Source: Muscardinus avellanarius (Eukaryota; Chordata; Mammalia; Rodentia; Gliridae). From it: a stretch of 64,000 bases of DNA. The DNA is taken from the NCBI GenBank assembly GCA_963383645.1, contig OY726559.1:109886235-109950234 (forward strand), read 5' to 3'. The notes under the pieces were generated by a model. The model was not told where the DNA came from. It was given only the letters and a program-made list of their open reading frames with translations, and ran no database searches. Shown piece after piece: positions 44,420 through 55,473 of the stretch (within the stretch, counting starts at the first letter, position 1; each line of letters begins with the position of its first letter). The translations under genes and the position numbers were made by a program.

Positions 44420-45028
44420 TATAACATTTTGAGTTAGGAAATTCCGTTGTCTATGAAAGTATTTGAATTGATTGAATATATTTATACTGTAAACCAGTAT
44501 AAATCCACCTCACCGGTTGGATTGGCGTTGAGTCACAATTCAGAGATTAAATGGCCCCAGGTGCGTACGGTGTTGTGTTTGGGTAAAGCTTTGGCGAGAC
44601 GCTTCTTCCTGGTGACACTCTAAGGGCCAGGGCAGAATCTCATGGACGGTCCCCAGGCCCTGGTGTGTGGGAGGCCACTGTGGGTCTGGGAACCTCCTCT
44701 CCATACCTTAGCGGCTTGCCTGGTCCCTTCTCCCTTCCACTCCTCCTCTCCCGCCCCGGTGTAGTGATATCCAGCCTTTTTTCCCCTTTGTAATTTCTCT
44801 AAAAAATGTTGAAGTAGAATCAGCCCAAGGGCTCTTGTCTATACTCTGGCCTAGAGAGACACTGTCTCTGACAGAAGGAAACAGATGGGACCAGACACAG
44901 GGCGCTGTCCGCAGCCTCTTGGTGCCGTCAGTTCCGGGTCCTCACGGGATGGTCAGACCGGGAGCAAGTCCTGGGCTCACAAGCACGGCAGTGGCCAGTG
45001 TGTGCCTTGGTTCCATGTGGAGGACAAG
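44420..45028. other. Unique intron before the tandem-acceptor exon
   Basis: No repeat is recognised. Open frames running through the exon are not coding upstream of the acceptor. Confidence 0.45.
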
Positions 45029-45063
45029 CCTAACTTATTCATTTATAGCTTCTTTTATTGCAG
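45029..45063 (+). other. NOS1AP: Tandem 3' splice acceptor with shared branch point
   Basis: The branch-like motif CCTAACT (branch A near 45033) is followed by an AG at 45047-45048 and another at 45062-45063. The 15 nt between them, CTTCTTTTATTGCAG, is the polypyrimidine tract for the downstream AG and also an in-frame LLLLQ coding segment for the upstream AG. Both acceptors keep the reading frame. Use of both is inferred from sequence and from recalled NOS1AP isoforms. Confidence 0.8.
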
Positions 45064-45122
45064 AAAAAGGAGTGGACCTGGGACGAGAACAAAATGCTGG
45101 TGATGCAGGACCCCATCTACAG
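45049..45122 (+). CDS. NOS1AP: NOS1AP coding exon with two alternative acceptors (probably exon 4)
   Basis: The core exon starts at 45064 after TTGCAG and encodes KKEWTWDENKMLVMQDPIY plus two bases of an Arg codon, followed by the donor GTAAGA. A second AG at 45047-45048 is in frame. Its use adds 15 nt encoding LLLLQ, so the join reads KKKKK-LLLLQ-KKEW. NOS1AP isoforms with and without these five residues are known as I recall. The sequence continues the PTB domain. Asn in DENKM replaces Ser of the human protein as recalled. The exon ends in phase 2 and joins the G at 59384 to complete Arg. A strong branch-like CCTAACT lies at 45029-45035. Confidence 0.94.
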
Positions 45123-45388
45123 GTAAGAGCCGGCCGCGCCCGGGAGGAGGCTGCCCGGGCCCCTCAGACTGCGCGGGTCAGGTCGGACTTACATAAGCTC
45201 CTGCTCTTCCCCTGTGAGACCTGCCCTTTGTGTAGCTGTAAGTACAAGAGGCAAGCGTGGTTTGTCTTAAAGACTGAAGGCTTTTCTTGCTGCGTAGAGT
45301 CGCGTTGTCTAAGGGAGCCGTGAAGTTGGTGTTTAATCCGAGTCTCTCAGTTGCAATGGGAGATCTTTTGCATTTTTGCTGCTGCTTT

Positions 45389-45563
45389 TGGTACTGGGGA
45401 TTGAGCCCAGGGGCACTCCGCCTCTGGTCTTTATCACCAGCCCTTCTTTATTTTTTATTTTGAAACAGGGTCTCATAAGTTGTTGAGGCTGCCTTGAACC
45501 TGTGATCCTCCTGCTTTAGCTTCCCAGGCACTGGGACGATGGGCACATACCACCATGCCCGAC
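45389..45563 (-). repeat. B1-dID-like SINE, older type
   Basis: The antisense dimer starts GGTACTGGGGATTGAGCCC and ends ATACCACCATGCCCGAC, 270 bp downstream of an exon donor. Confidence 0.85.
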
Positions 45564-45779
45564 GGAGACCTTTTCCATTTCGTCCTTACCGAGATTTCAC
45601 AATTCCCTATGTGTTGATCGTGAGAAAATGTGGTTTCGGGTGACCTTCTCCTCCCGTGCTCACGATCCCCCACACTTTTCTCTTTCTCCTTTCTGCTCCT
45701 TCAGAAACTGCGTGTAGATAAGAGGTTTGTGGTCACTGTGGTCAGCATCGACGCTGCCGCCCTCCAATGCAGAGGCGTG

Positions 45780-45882
45780 GATGTTGATGTCCCTCCCAAA
45801 TCCATGCCCTGACGTCTTCACCCCAAGGTGATAAGGACGGGGACCCTCGGGAAGAGGTCAGGTCACGAACCTTGTATATGGG

Positions 45883-45923
<41 letters not shown>

Positions 45924-46085
45924 AAGAGTAGCTTACCCTTCCACTTTGTGAGGGCAAGGCCCACCCTGGACCTTCAGGCACACTATCCTTGGACTTCCCA
46001 CGCTTCAGAGCTGTGGGACGTTAAGTTTCCATTGATATGAGCTGCCCAGATTCTGGTATTTTGTTATAGCGGGTTGAACTGGCAC
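45780..46085 (+). mobile_element. MaLR/MLT-type LTR with TA expansion
   Basis: CCCAAATCCATGCCCTGACG, GGACTTCCCACGCTTCAGAG, CTGTGGGACGTTAAG and CTGGTATTTTGTTATAGC follow the order of an MLT-like LTR. A (TA)n microsatellite sits in the middle. Confidence 0.55.
45885..45920. repeat. (TA)n microsatellite
   Basis: About 17 TA units are present. Confidence 0.95.
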
Positions 46086-46224
46086 GTACCTGGTGATTGC
46101 TTTCACAATGAGACCGGTGTGATTCCTAGAGGGATTCGATGACACGTCCCCCAGAAATGCTCCTGAGTTTGCAGTGTGGCAGGCTTAGGGGCTGAGACTT
46201 GGCCAGAGGAGGCAGTGCACCGGG

Positions 46225-46410
46225 GCGTGGCCTGAGGCTCCGGCCTCCGTGAGCTGAGCTGCTCTCGTCTGCCATCCCTGCCGCCATGTCTGCCTGGGAG
46301 CGGGCTGGCCATGGACTGAGCCCCTGAACCACGAGCCCAAGCACACTCTTCCTCCTTTAAGTAGCTCCTCTCAGGTACCTTGGTCACAGGGTCGAAAGAG
46401 TGGACTAAAC
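46225..46410 (+). mobile_element. MaLR-type LTR, 3' part
   Basis: CTGCCGCCATGTCTGCCTG, GGCCATGGACTGAGCCCCTG, CTTCCTCCTTTAAGTAGC and CAGGTACCTTGGTCACAGGG match MST/MLT1 LTR 3' ends. Confidence 0.55.
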
Positions 46411-47354
46411 CAGAAAGCATCCATGCGTGTTCTGGCAGGAACAGACAGGGAAGCCGAGGCTCTCCTGGGTCTCCAAGGAGACTGCCCTAGAGTCCTGTAT
46501 ATCACCTTCCTGCGCAGGAGCCTCACCCCCCTCAGTGGAGGACACCGTTCCTTGCAGATCCAGGCTTAGCTTTTCCTTGTCTCCTCTCAAATCATTGCCG
46601 TGCCTTTGTTGACAACGGGGATAAAGGCTGGAATTCGGCTGTCGAGTTGGCAACATGGCGGCCCGGCCTTGCAGTCGGAGTAGGTGAACGGGCCTGCACT
46701 CGTTCAAACAGAAAGACATGTGTGAAATGCTCGTGCCCAGCGTGGTACTGAGTGAGTGAGCAGATCACGGAAGCCAGGTCCAGAGGGAAGACGCACCCTG
46801 CGTCGCCATCACCATGCGTCAGAGGGCCAGTTCCTTCCTCTCTGCCGCTGCTGTACTTCTTAATGTGTCTTGAGATTGTTTTAGCCTGCTGCTGCTACTA
46901 TGTGTTATTTGACTTTTTAGTATACTTATTTATTACGTCGCTCTTGCCACTAGAGTGGGAGCGTTTGAAGGGAAGAACGATGCCCTATTGGCCTTTGTAC
47001 TATAGGAGACACTTTAATAGACGGACAGTGGTGGGTGGACGGCTGCATCCTCTTGACATCTGAAATCGGCACCAGTGTGGTGGTCCTTCACAGGAGGGAG
47101 CAGCTGCTTTCTTCTGAGGTGTTGGGGAGGGCCATAAGAAGCACGGCATCGGGCACGCTTGATGAGTATAGACGGACAAGACCCGGCTTCTGCGTTTTGT
47201 GAAGGAGAGTCTGTTTATGCTTCTCATGCCAGTGGGTACCATCTCCCTAAGAAAGTGGCCTCTCGGGGAGGCTGGCTATGAAGCTGAATCTTGCCTTCTT
47301 CTGGGTGAAAGAAAGTGTGTCCCTAATTTTCACACATCCCAAATAAGTTTCTGA
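46411..47354. other. Unique intron
   Basis: No exon or young repeat is recognised. Confidence 0.4.
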
Positions 47355-47619
47355 TTTTATTCTTAACAGCTTTATTGAGGTACATACTTGAGGAATTTTG
47401 TGAGTATTTATATATGCATGTAAAACTACTGTCAAGATGGAGTGTATTTCTATTGCCTCAAAGTGTCCTCCTGCCCTCTATAATTCTCCCTCCCCCGTTC
47501 CAGACTCCATCCCTCGCTAAACTACATATTCTATTATTGAATTTTGAGTCCTTTGTAAATTCTGAATACAATTCCTTCATCAGATTCACAATTTACAAAT
47601 ATTTTCTCTGAGTTTGCCT

Positions 47620-47695
47620 TCCTTCTCTCTTTCTCTCTCTCCCTGTTCGTTCGTTCTTTCTTTCTTTCTTTCTTTCTTTCTTTTTTCTTCTTTTG
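47620..47695 (+). repeat. CTTT-rich microsatellite
   Basis: CT and TTTC units lie at the tail of the antisense SINE inserted in the L1. Confidence 0.85.
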
Positions 47696-47699
47696 GGGT

Positions 47700-47904
47700 G
47701 GGGGAAGATACTAGAGATTGAACCCAGGGGCTTACTATCTCTGAGCTACACCTGCAGCCCTTTTTATTTTTTTATTTTTGAAACAGGGTCTCACTAGGTC
47801 CTGAGAGCCTCACTAAGTTGCTGGGCCTGGTCTCAAACCTGCAGTCCTCCTGCCTCAGCCTTCCAAGCCCTGAGATTACAGGTGAACGCCACCATGCCTG
47901 GCTC
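47700..47904 (-). repeat. SINE inserted in L1
   Basis: The antisense dimer starts GATACTAGAGATTGAACCC and ends ACGCCACCATGCCTGGCTC. Confidence 0.85.
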
Positions 47905-48019
47905 ATCTTTGCCTTTAATAGTGTTTTCTGAAGAGCAAACATTTAAAATTTTTATGAACTCCAATTTATCCGTTTTTTAGAAAGTAAAACTCATGGATTG
48001 TGCTTTTGATGGCATATGT

Positions 48020-48246
48020 AAGGAATCCTCCGGGGTCTAGGAGAGGCAGGGAAAATCAACGAAGTAAACAGGTCCACTGACATTGCACACACACGTGAAG
48101 TGACAAATGCCAGTCTCAATATCATGTATGGGAAAGGGAGAGGGGAGGAAGCCGGGAGAGGCCCGCCAAGAGCTGTGTGCGTGTTGTCGCTCTCACTATG
48201 ACATTATGATGTGAAACTGCAGTGCACCAATAAAAGTGTACTTTTA
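48020..48246 (+). mobile_element. Younger L1 3' end (+), nested
   Basis: The block ends with ACCAATAAAAGTGTACTTTT and an A-rich tail, like a LINE 3' end, and separates two parts of the older antisense L1. The GGGAAAGGGAGAGGGGAGG tract fits the G-rich part of an L1 3' UTR. Confidence 0.4.
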
Positions 48247-48307
48247 AAAAGAAAGAACGCTTTAACTCAAGATCACGCAGATTTTCCAATTTCTTCTAGA
48301 TATGTGA

Positions 48308-48428
48308 TTTTTTTGGTGCATTGTAGTTACACATCTTAATGGGATAAAAGATGGTGGAGACATACATGCGCACATCGCCCAATTAGCCCTTACCCATTTC
48401 CCACCCTCTTCCCATGTTTCAGCGTATG
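48308..48428 (-). mobile_element. Younger L1 3' end (-), nested
   Basis: GCATTGTAGTTACACATC through TTCCCACCCTCTTCCC resembles the antisense 3' end of L1 elements common in squirrels. It is assigned from memory. Confidence 0.35.
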
Positions 48429-48584
48429 ATCCAATTTGGTTCAATTTTTTATATGGTGTGAGGGATGGGTCAATGTTACCCTTGCGCCCCACTCCCAATG
48501 GATGTCCAGTTCCAGCCCCATTTGTTTAAAAAGTCCCCTTTTCTCCACCAAATGACCTTAGCATCTTTATTTTTAAAATCTGTG

Positions 48585-48762
48585 AAGTCAGGTGTGGGAT
48601 GGTGCATTCCCGCTCGTAATCCCAGTAGTTGGGAGTCTGAGACCTGATGGTCGTAGATCGGGAGCCGGCATCAGCAACGCAATGAGACCCCATTTCAAAA
48701 TGGCAATAACAGAAGGGCCAGGGGTGCAGATTGAGTAGAATGCCCGGGTTCAAGCCTTACTA
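48585..48762 (+). repeat. Diverged SINE
   Basis: GTCAGGTGTGGGATGGTGC to GGGTTCAAGCCTTACTAC is an old dimer with several indels. Confidence 0.75.
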
Positions 48763-48979
48763 CAACGAGGACAACAGATGAGCTAGCCATATCTGTACGG
48801 CCGACTTCTAGAGACCCTGGTTCTCTCCCATTCGTCTGCGCATTAATAATGAGCTTCACATTGACTCTTGAAACCAGGGAGTGACGGACCTCCAGCTTTT
48901 TCTTTTTTTCAAAGATTTTTTTCAATTACTATCAGCATAGTAAGTCTTTTTCCATCTATCCATTTTTTAAAAGAAATGC

Positions 48980-49198
48980 ATTTTTTTTGAGTCTGTGTGG
49001 TACTAGGGGTGGAACCCAGGGGCTTTTCTATCTTGGGGCTATACTCCCAGACCTATTTTATACTTTATTTGGAAACAGGGTCTCACTAAATTGCTGAAAG
49101 CCTCACTAAGTAGCTGAGGCTGGCTTCAAACCTGCGTGCTCCTCCTGTCTCAGCCTCCCATGCGCTGGGATTGCAAGTGTGCGCCACCACGCCCGGCT
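48980..49198 (-). repeat. B1-dID-like SINE, TATACTCCCAGA type, with target duplication
   Basis: AGAAATGCATTTTT before and AGAAATGCACATTTTT after flank a complete antisense dimer. Confidence 0.9.
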
Positions 49199-49282
49199 CA
49201 GAAATGCACATTTTTAAGGAAGAGGAACACCAAAGAAATTTTAAAACAAAATTTTCTCTGGCCCTAAAACTCACACAATAGG

Positions 49283-49284
<2 letters not shown>

Positions 49285-49333
<49 letters not shown>
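49285..49333 (+). repeat. (GT)n microsatellite
   Basis: About 24 GT units are present. Confidence 0.95.
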
Positions 49334-49337
<4 letters not shown>

Positions 49338-49358
49338 CTGTCAAAATGTAGCAACCTA

Positions 49359-49562
49359 GCTGGGTGTGGTGGCGCACGCTTGTAATCCCAGTATTCAGGA
49401 GGCTGAGACAGGAGGATCATGGTTCACAGACAGCCTCAGCTACTTAGCGAGGCCCTTTGCAACTCAGTGAGGCCCTGTTTCAAAATAGAATATAAAATAG
49501 GGCAGGGGGTATAGCTCGGGGTAGAATGGCCCTGGGTTCCATCCTTCATACTGAAAAAAAAA
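49359..49562 (+). repeat. B1-dID-like SINE with target duplication
   Basis: A complete dimer with an A tail lies between two copies of TAGCAACCT. Confidence 0.92.
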
Positions 49563-49571
49563 TAGCAACCT

Positions 49572-50017
49572 GTGTTTACAATAAAAAAAAAACCAGCTTT
49601 AGCTTTAGTCTTTTTTTAGTCTTTAGGCATTTTTTTTCTTCATGTGAGAGTTTTGATCTGTGTACATTTGAACTCGGTATTTATGTGTGTGGGTAGACAA
49701 AAAAAAAGAACTTTTTTCATAAGCTGGTTATGTTCCAACAAACCTTCAGAGAGCATTTATCATCATGATAATGTGGTAACCTTTATCAGTGAGCTTCTGC
49801 CCTTCAGGAACAGCTCTGGCTTGATTCTGCAGTGCTTTTGAGGGATGTGGACTGGCTCTTGGCTCTGATGAGGCACAGGCTTCTGCATTCCACAAAGAGA
49901 ATAACAGAATCATGGATTTCTTGTGTGATATATATATCACAATATATATGCCTATATAAATATCAATATATTATTTATTAATATATTACATAAATGTAAT
50001 AATGATAAAATATATAA
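49572..50017. other. AT-rich intron
   Basis: No exon is recognised. TA-rich runs at 49925-50000 look like decayed microsatellite. Confidence 0.4.
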
Positions 50018-50231
50018 ACAGGACATGGTGGTGCACGCCTGTAATCCCAGTCTTGGGAAGCTGAGATGGGAGGATCACAGGTTCGAGGCCAGCCTCAGCA
50101 ACTTAGCAAGCATCTCAGCAACTAAGAGGGATCCTGTTTCAAAATAAAAAATAAAAACATCTGGGAGTATAGCTCAGAGGTAGAAGCTCGGGTTTAATCC
50201 CCAGTCAGTACCACAAAAGATAAAAATAAAA
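50018..50231 (+). repeat. B1-dID-like SINE, older type
   Basis: The dimer runs from GGACATGGTGGTGCACGCC to GGGTTTAATCCCCAGTCAG and an A-rich tail. Confidence 0.88.
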
Positions 50232-50324
50232 ATTATATATAAGTAAACTGTATATGTTGTATTTACACATAGTTACATATTAAAGCACCAAGCACAGTCT
50301 GAATGTTTGCCATTTTCAGTATGT

Positions 50325-50545
50325 TCCACATAAAAAATAAAAAAGCATCATTTTTGCTATTTTATCCATTTTTAACTGCACAGAACAGTGGAATTTATTA
50401 CATTCACAGTGTTCACAGCAACTACCACCACTCTCTGTTTTCAGAACATTTTAATTGCTCCAAACTGAAGCTCTTCCAAGTGGGCAGTAGCTCCCTAGCA
50501 CCCTCTTCTTTTAGCTTCTGGTAACGTCTAAAATCACAGAATTTT
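50325..50545 (-). mobile_element. Old L1M-type LINE 3' end fragment
   Basis: CAGTGGAATTTATTACATTC, ACAGCAACTACCACCACTC and TTTAGCTTCTGGTAACG are the antisense 3' UTR motifs of old L1M elements. Confidence 0.6.
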
Positions 50546-51290
50546 GGGACCTCAGTAGTACCGTGGTGGGCATCTGGATCTCTTTCCCCTCCACTGCAGG
50601 ATGCCTCTATTTCTCTGAAATTATTTTCTATCCTAGCATTCTTCATTAGGCAAAAGCAGATTTCTTTACTTGTGTGATGGTTCCCGCTTACCTTCGTTCT
50701 ATCTCGGGGCTGCGATACACAGATCTCATTCCTCTTTCTGGTACCCTCGGCCTTGAAGACAGTCTTCAGTACTGTTTTCTAAACATCTTAACTTCAGAAC
50801 ACAGTTACCCAGAACTCTCTGGGAAGGGATGGGCTCGGGGAGAGTTGGTTCACATGGTTCACATGGTTCTCCGTTGTGCTAGATGCTGGGGGAACATCTG
50901 TATTTCAGAGGGATGAAGGTTTTTGACATCAAGAAGGAAAGATGGAGAGCAGTGGAGTCTCTTTAAGATTTTGACTAAATGCCTGTCAAGTCCTGAGGCT
51001 TAGCAAGGACTCCTGAGAGACCCTTTTATTATGAAAGACAGGAGGAAGACATCCTCAGCAGTGGGTGGAGAGAGACCTGGAAATGCATAGAGCGGGCATC
51101 CATCTTTAAAGAAGATGGTAGTTGGGCTCAGCAGAAGAGGAGCAGGAGCAGGAGGAGGCTGGCGCTTGGTGCCCACAGAGCCGCCTCAGTGGGCGGCGGG
51201 CGTGGTCCCCAGTCAACTGCAATGGAAGGAGGAACGCGGGTGATGAACTGTGGCCTAGCCGTGGGATCACACAGACAACTTCTGTAAGGG
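50546..51290. other. Unique intron
   Basis: No exon or recognised repeat is seen. Purine-rich sequence lies at 51130-51165. Confidence 0.4.
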
Positions 51291-51720
51291 GCCAGGCGTG
51301 GTGGCGCACACCTGTGATCCCAGTACTTGGGAGGCTGAGACAGGAGGATCACCGGTTCAAGACTAGCCTCAGCAACTTAGTGAGGCCCTCAGCAACCTAA
51401 CAAGACCTTGTTTTAAAATTTAAAAAATAAGCCGGGCATGGTGGCGCACGCTTGTAATCCCCGTGCTTGGGAGGCAGAGACAGGAGGATCGCGCAGGTTC
51501 GAAGCCAGCCGCGCGTGCTGGCTTAGGAGACCCTGTTTCCAAATAAAAATGTAAAAATAGGTCTGGGAGTGTAGCCCGGAGGTAGAAGGGCTTCCAGGAA
51601 CCCCAGTACCACCAAAAATAAATAAATTAATTAATTAAAAATAAATAAAATAAAAAGGACTGGGAGGATAGCTCAGAGGGCCCATGGGTTCAATCCCCAG
51701 CATCATATATAAAAAAAAAA
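51291..51720 (+). repeat. SINE split by a rearranged-centre SINE
   Basis: The outer left monomer is at 51291-51430 and the outer right monomer at 51655-51720. The inner copy (51432-51654) has GCGTGCTGGCTTAGGAGACC in the centre and ends AGAAGGGCTTCCAGGAACCC, with an AAATAAATTAATT tail. Confidence 0.88.
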
Positions 51721-51898
51721 AGAGGTGGGGGGGGGAGAAAGGAGTTAATAATAGCCTTATAAAGGAATGAGAAAAGGGTCTATAAGGATTGGAGGTTTGT
51801 GAAGTATAGTAACTTCTAAGCACTGTTATTTTGTGGACATGTAATTGTGTACATCCTGGCCTAGCATACAGAGGTGGCTGGTTTTCCAACCGCCCACT

Positions 51899-51967
51899 TT
51901 TTTTTTTTTTTTAAGAACTGGGGATGGAACCTAGGGGCATTCTACCTCCAAACTACACCCTCAGCCC

Positions 51968-52004
<37 letters not shown>

Positions 52005-52193
52005 GTCTGGGGATGGAACCCAGAGACATTTAACCTCTGAGCTACACCCCCTGCCCAATTTTTTATTCTTTATTTTGAAACAGGGTCTCACTGAGTTGCA
52101 AAGGGCCTCACTAAGTAGCTGAGGCTGTCCGCGAACTGCGATCCTCCTGTCTCAGCCTCCCGAGTGCTGGGATGACAAGCATGCGCACCACGT
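51899..52193 (-). repeat. SINE with two right monomers
   Basis: A right monomer at 51899-51972, a T tract of about 30, and a complete antisense dimer starting GGTCTGGGGATGGAACCC lie in series. No orphan left monomer follows. Confidence 0.65.
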
Positions 52194-52681
52194 GGAGTTC
52201 TGCAGTTAGCCAGCCGTTTTCTCAGTAGTTTGTCAGGAACGCCCACATCTGTGCTCCAGGTTTCCTCATGACGCTCTGACTCCAAGACTCCAAGTGCCCG
52301 TGGTCCGTCTATTAGGAGAACCGGTCTGGCAAGGAGCTCAGCACACCCGTGTGGGTGGACGCTCGTGCCCACCAGCCCGATGACCGAGGAGAGGCTGCCT
52401 GGGCCAGCGCAGCATGAGGCATCTGCGTCATTTTAAATTCAGTCATCCACCTGATTTTACTTTTGCCAGAGGCCCAGGGCCGAAGGCTGGCAGTCGGTGC
52501 CATGGCAGTCTGCAGGAGCCACACAAAGGCAGGAGTCCTGTTCTGCTCATTACTACAACCTGAGTGCCGAGGGGAGCTCTGGTCCCCAGCGGGTGCCCCT
52601 GAAAGCTGTGTACAAAGCCAGCCGTGCCTCATCTGCTCGTTTGCTGCCCTGAAATGTTCATTTAGAAAAGGCCTTTAACAA
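52194..52681. other. Unique intron
   Basis: No exon or repeat is recognised. Confidence 0.4.
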
Positions 52682-52945
52682 GCCGGGCACGGTGGCGCAC
52701 ACTTGTAATCACAGCACTCGGGAGGCTGAGACAGGAGGATAGCGGGTCACAGACGGCCTCAGCTACTTAGTGAGGCTCTTTGCAATTCAGTGAGACCCGG
52801 TTTCAAAATAAAAAATAGGGCTGGGGATAGAGGTTGGAGGTAAAATGCCCCTGGGTTCCATCCCCAGACCCGCAAAAAAAAAAAAAAAAAAAAAAGTGCT
52901 GGGTATGTTTCTAGAACGCCCCGGGGCTTCATCCCCAGACCCCCG
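52682..52945 (+). repeat. SINE followed by a second, shortened right monomer
   Basis: A complete dimer ends CCCCAGACCCGC and 22 A. A shortened right monomer follows, GTGCTGGGTATGTTTCTAGA to CTTCATCCCCAGACC. Confidence 0.8.
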
Positions 52946-53029
52946 CAGGGATGCGGTCTTTCAGCCCGTTTTAACCTCTTGGCAGCCTCATCCTCTACCT
53001 GTTTGTTGGTCTGCTGGCTTGCTTGTTTG

Positions 53030-53224
53030 TCTTAGTTCTGGGTGGAACCTAAGGGCTTTCTACCTTTAAGCTACACGCCCCTGCCTTTCTTATTTTTTTT
53101 ATTTTGAAATAGGGTCTCACTAGGTTGCTAAGGGCCTCACCCAGTTGCTGAGGCTGACCTCCAGCCCGTGATCCTCCTGTCTCGACCTCTCGGTACTACT
53201 GGGATTGCAGCTGTGTGCTACTGC

Positions 53225-53226
<2 letters not shown>
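53030..53226 (-). repeat. B1-dID-like SINE, older type
   Basis: The antisense dimer runs from TTCTGGGTGGAACCTAAGGG to TGTGTGCTACTGC. Confidence 0.8.
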
Positions 53227-53267
<41 letters not shown>

Positions 53268-53268
53268 T
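53226..53268. repeat. (ATT)n microsatellite
   Basis: About 14 ATT units are present. A SINE stub (GTGAAACAGAGCCTTGCTAG) follows at 53308-53328. Confidence 0.95.
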
Positions 53269-53329
53269 TATTTTGAAATAATAAATTTCACATTTTTATT
53301 TTTTATTGTGAAACAGAGCCTTGCTAGCC

Positions 53330-53880
53330 AGACGTGCCTAGCTCTCTACTAGGCAGAGCCTCTGCTCTTGGTGCCCAAGCAGAGCCCAGGAGACACAAGC
53401 CCAGGAGGCTGCCCACCAGAGAGACCAGAATTGAGCCTCCACGTCTGTGTCCCTGGAGATGGCCTTTTAATAATGCAAATCCAATTAGGCCAACTTTAGA
53501 AAACTTCACATAATTAAATACTGTCTGCCTAGGAGAGAATTACTCTGTGCAGGAAGAGACAGGGAAATGGAAAATCCAGGCTGGCTCCAGTTCTACTGTG
53601 GAGTGACTGTCTGTTTTCAAATTCAGTAGTCTCTTCTTCCTCTTATCCTTTTGAATGTCAGAAAGAGAATCAAGTTAGGATTGGTGTAAGGCATTCAAGA
53701 ATCTCAAATGGGAAGATATATGGAGAGAGAAATGACCATCCCTTCCCTTGGTGACGCTCCCTCCCAGGCCTGGGTGTCCAGCATGCAGGATTGGCCTTTT
53801 CTGGGACGCAAATATCTATGAGAATCTGATTTTTAAAAAAACTAGGGGGAAAAATCACTGTCATGCATACACACACATGT
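53330..53880. other. Unique intron
   Basis: No exon or recognised repeat is seen. Confidence 0.4.
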
Positions 53881-54045
53881 TACTGCTGGTGATCGAACCC
53901 AGGGGGCATTATATTATTTTTTATTGTGAAGCAGGATCTCACTAAGTTGAGAAGAGCCTTGCTAAGTAGCTGCGGCTGGCCTCAAGTCTGTGACCCTTCT
54001 GTTTCAGCCTCCCAAATCTTGGGATTACGGGCACATGCCACCACA
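53881..54045 (-). repeat. SINE, shortened linker
   Basis: The antisense dimer runs from TACTGCTGGTGATCGAACCC to CATGCCACCACA. Part of the right monomer is deleted. Confidence 0.8.
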
Positions 54046-54449
54046 AGAAGGTTGTTTATCATTGGTTGTCCTACTTCTTGAGTTTGGAGTAGGAAAACCG
54101 AAACCTGCCTAATGTTCTTATCAACTTAATGTTGGGTGATTAATGGATTCTGCTTTGCTAGCCTGGGGTGTTCTGATCTCGTTAGAGGAGTCTTATTCTT
54201 CGAAAGAAGCCCATCTTGTGTTGACGAGTTTCAGATCCCTTCAAGGGAGTGGATCTGCATAGGAGGAGCTTCGTGGTACCCTGGGTGTCCTTGGAATCAT
54301 GTAGATTATGAGCAAGCTGTCACAGGATCTGGGCTTCACAGGATAGAAGGACCGGGCAGTGACCAGGGGGAGGGCCTCTGTTCCCGTTAACATTCTCCTT
54401 GATGTCGTCCAGCCATACAGCTTGGAGGACAGAAGAGTTATTTGCTCCC

Positions 54450-54760
54450 AGTCTGGAGATTTCAGAGGTTCAGTCCATGTTAGACTAGGTCTGTGGAGCT
54501 CAGAGCATGGCTGTAAGAAAGAGGGAGAGAGCACACATGGGCTGCGCCCCTCACATCATGGAGGCCAGGAGCCAGAGAGAGCGGGGGAAGGGAAACCATC
54601 CGTATAATCCCCAAGGCTGCACCCCCGGGGACCCACCCCCAGCCACACCCTCCTGGCCTGGGTCAACACCCTGATAAATCTATTACGATGAATTTGTCCA
54701 CTGCTGCTTCTGCAGCCCTCAAGATTCAATCACACCAGCCCCAAACATTAATAAAGATCT
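54450..54760 (-). mobile_element. MaLR-type LTR
   Basis: TCAGAGGTTCAGTCCATGTT, CTCACATCATGGAGGCCAGG, a GA-rich segment and CCACCCCCAGCCACACCCTC follow the antisense MaLR order. It is a close relative of 37150-37320. Confidence 0.5.
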
Positions 54761-54956
54761 CCTTACGAGACATCTTATATCTAGCTATGACACAGGGGGA
54801 GGAGGAACCATATATAGCCCCCCAAGGCCGCACTCCAGGGGTGCCTCCTCAGCAAGCAGGCCCCATCGCCAACATGGCGGCCTTGTCCCATTCTAAATCC
54901 ACACCAGTGCAGCCGCCGTGCGGCCAACTCTCTAACCCAAAGGCCAAGTGTGTGTG

Positions 54957-55097
54957 AGATACTGGGGGTTGAACCCCCAAGCTACATCCCCAGCCCTTTT
55001 TTATTTGTATTTTTTGGAAACAGAGTCTTGCTAAGTTGCCAAGGCTGGCCTCCAGGCTGTGGTCCTCCTGTCTCAGCCTCCCAAGCACTGGCTTGCC
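54957..55097 (-). repeat. SINE with deletions
   Basis: ATACTGGGGGTTGAACCCC, a shortened right monomer and a left monomer ending AAGCACTGGC are present. Confidence 0.75.
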
Positions 55098-55420
55098 TTA
55101 TATTTCTCACTAGTGTGATGGGTTGGATCTGGGGCATCCTGCAAAGGCTCTGACACTGAAGGCTCGGTTCCCAGAGCGGGGCTGGGGAAGTGCCTGGATG
55201 GGCAGGGCCTGGCCTCATCAGTGGGTTCACCCATCGAAGAGTCACAGTTGATGCTGTTGTTGGGAGCAGGTGGAAACTGAAGGCTGTGGGACCTTGTTGG
55301 GGGAAGTGGGTCCCTGGAAATGTGTCCTGGGAGGATGTACCTTGTCCCTACACCCTTTGTGTTCTCTCTCTCCTTCATCCTTCCTTCCTTACTCTCTCTC
55401 CTTCCTTCCTTTTTTCCTTC

Positions 55421-55470
<50 letters not shown>
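55421..55470 (+). repeat. (TTTC)n microsatellite
   Basis: About 12 units form the tail of the SINE inserted in the LTR. Confidence 0.95.
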
Positions 55471-55471
<1 letters not shown>

Positions 55472-55473
55472 TT

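Larger units (their letters stand above)
47355..48582 (-). mobile_element. Old L1 LINE with three later insertions
   Basis: Antisense L1 motifs appear in order: AACAGCTTTATTGAGGTACA, TCCTTTGTAAATTCTGAATA, TCCAATTTATCCG, TTGTGCTTTTGATGGCATAT, CAAGATCACGCAGATTTTCC and GGATGTCCAGTTCCAGCCCC. They are interrupted by a SINE (47700-47904) and by two L1-3'-end-like blocks (48020-48246 and 48308-48428). No intact reading frame remains. Confidence 0.75.
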
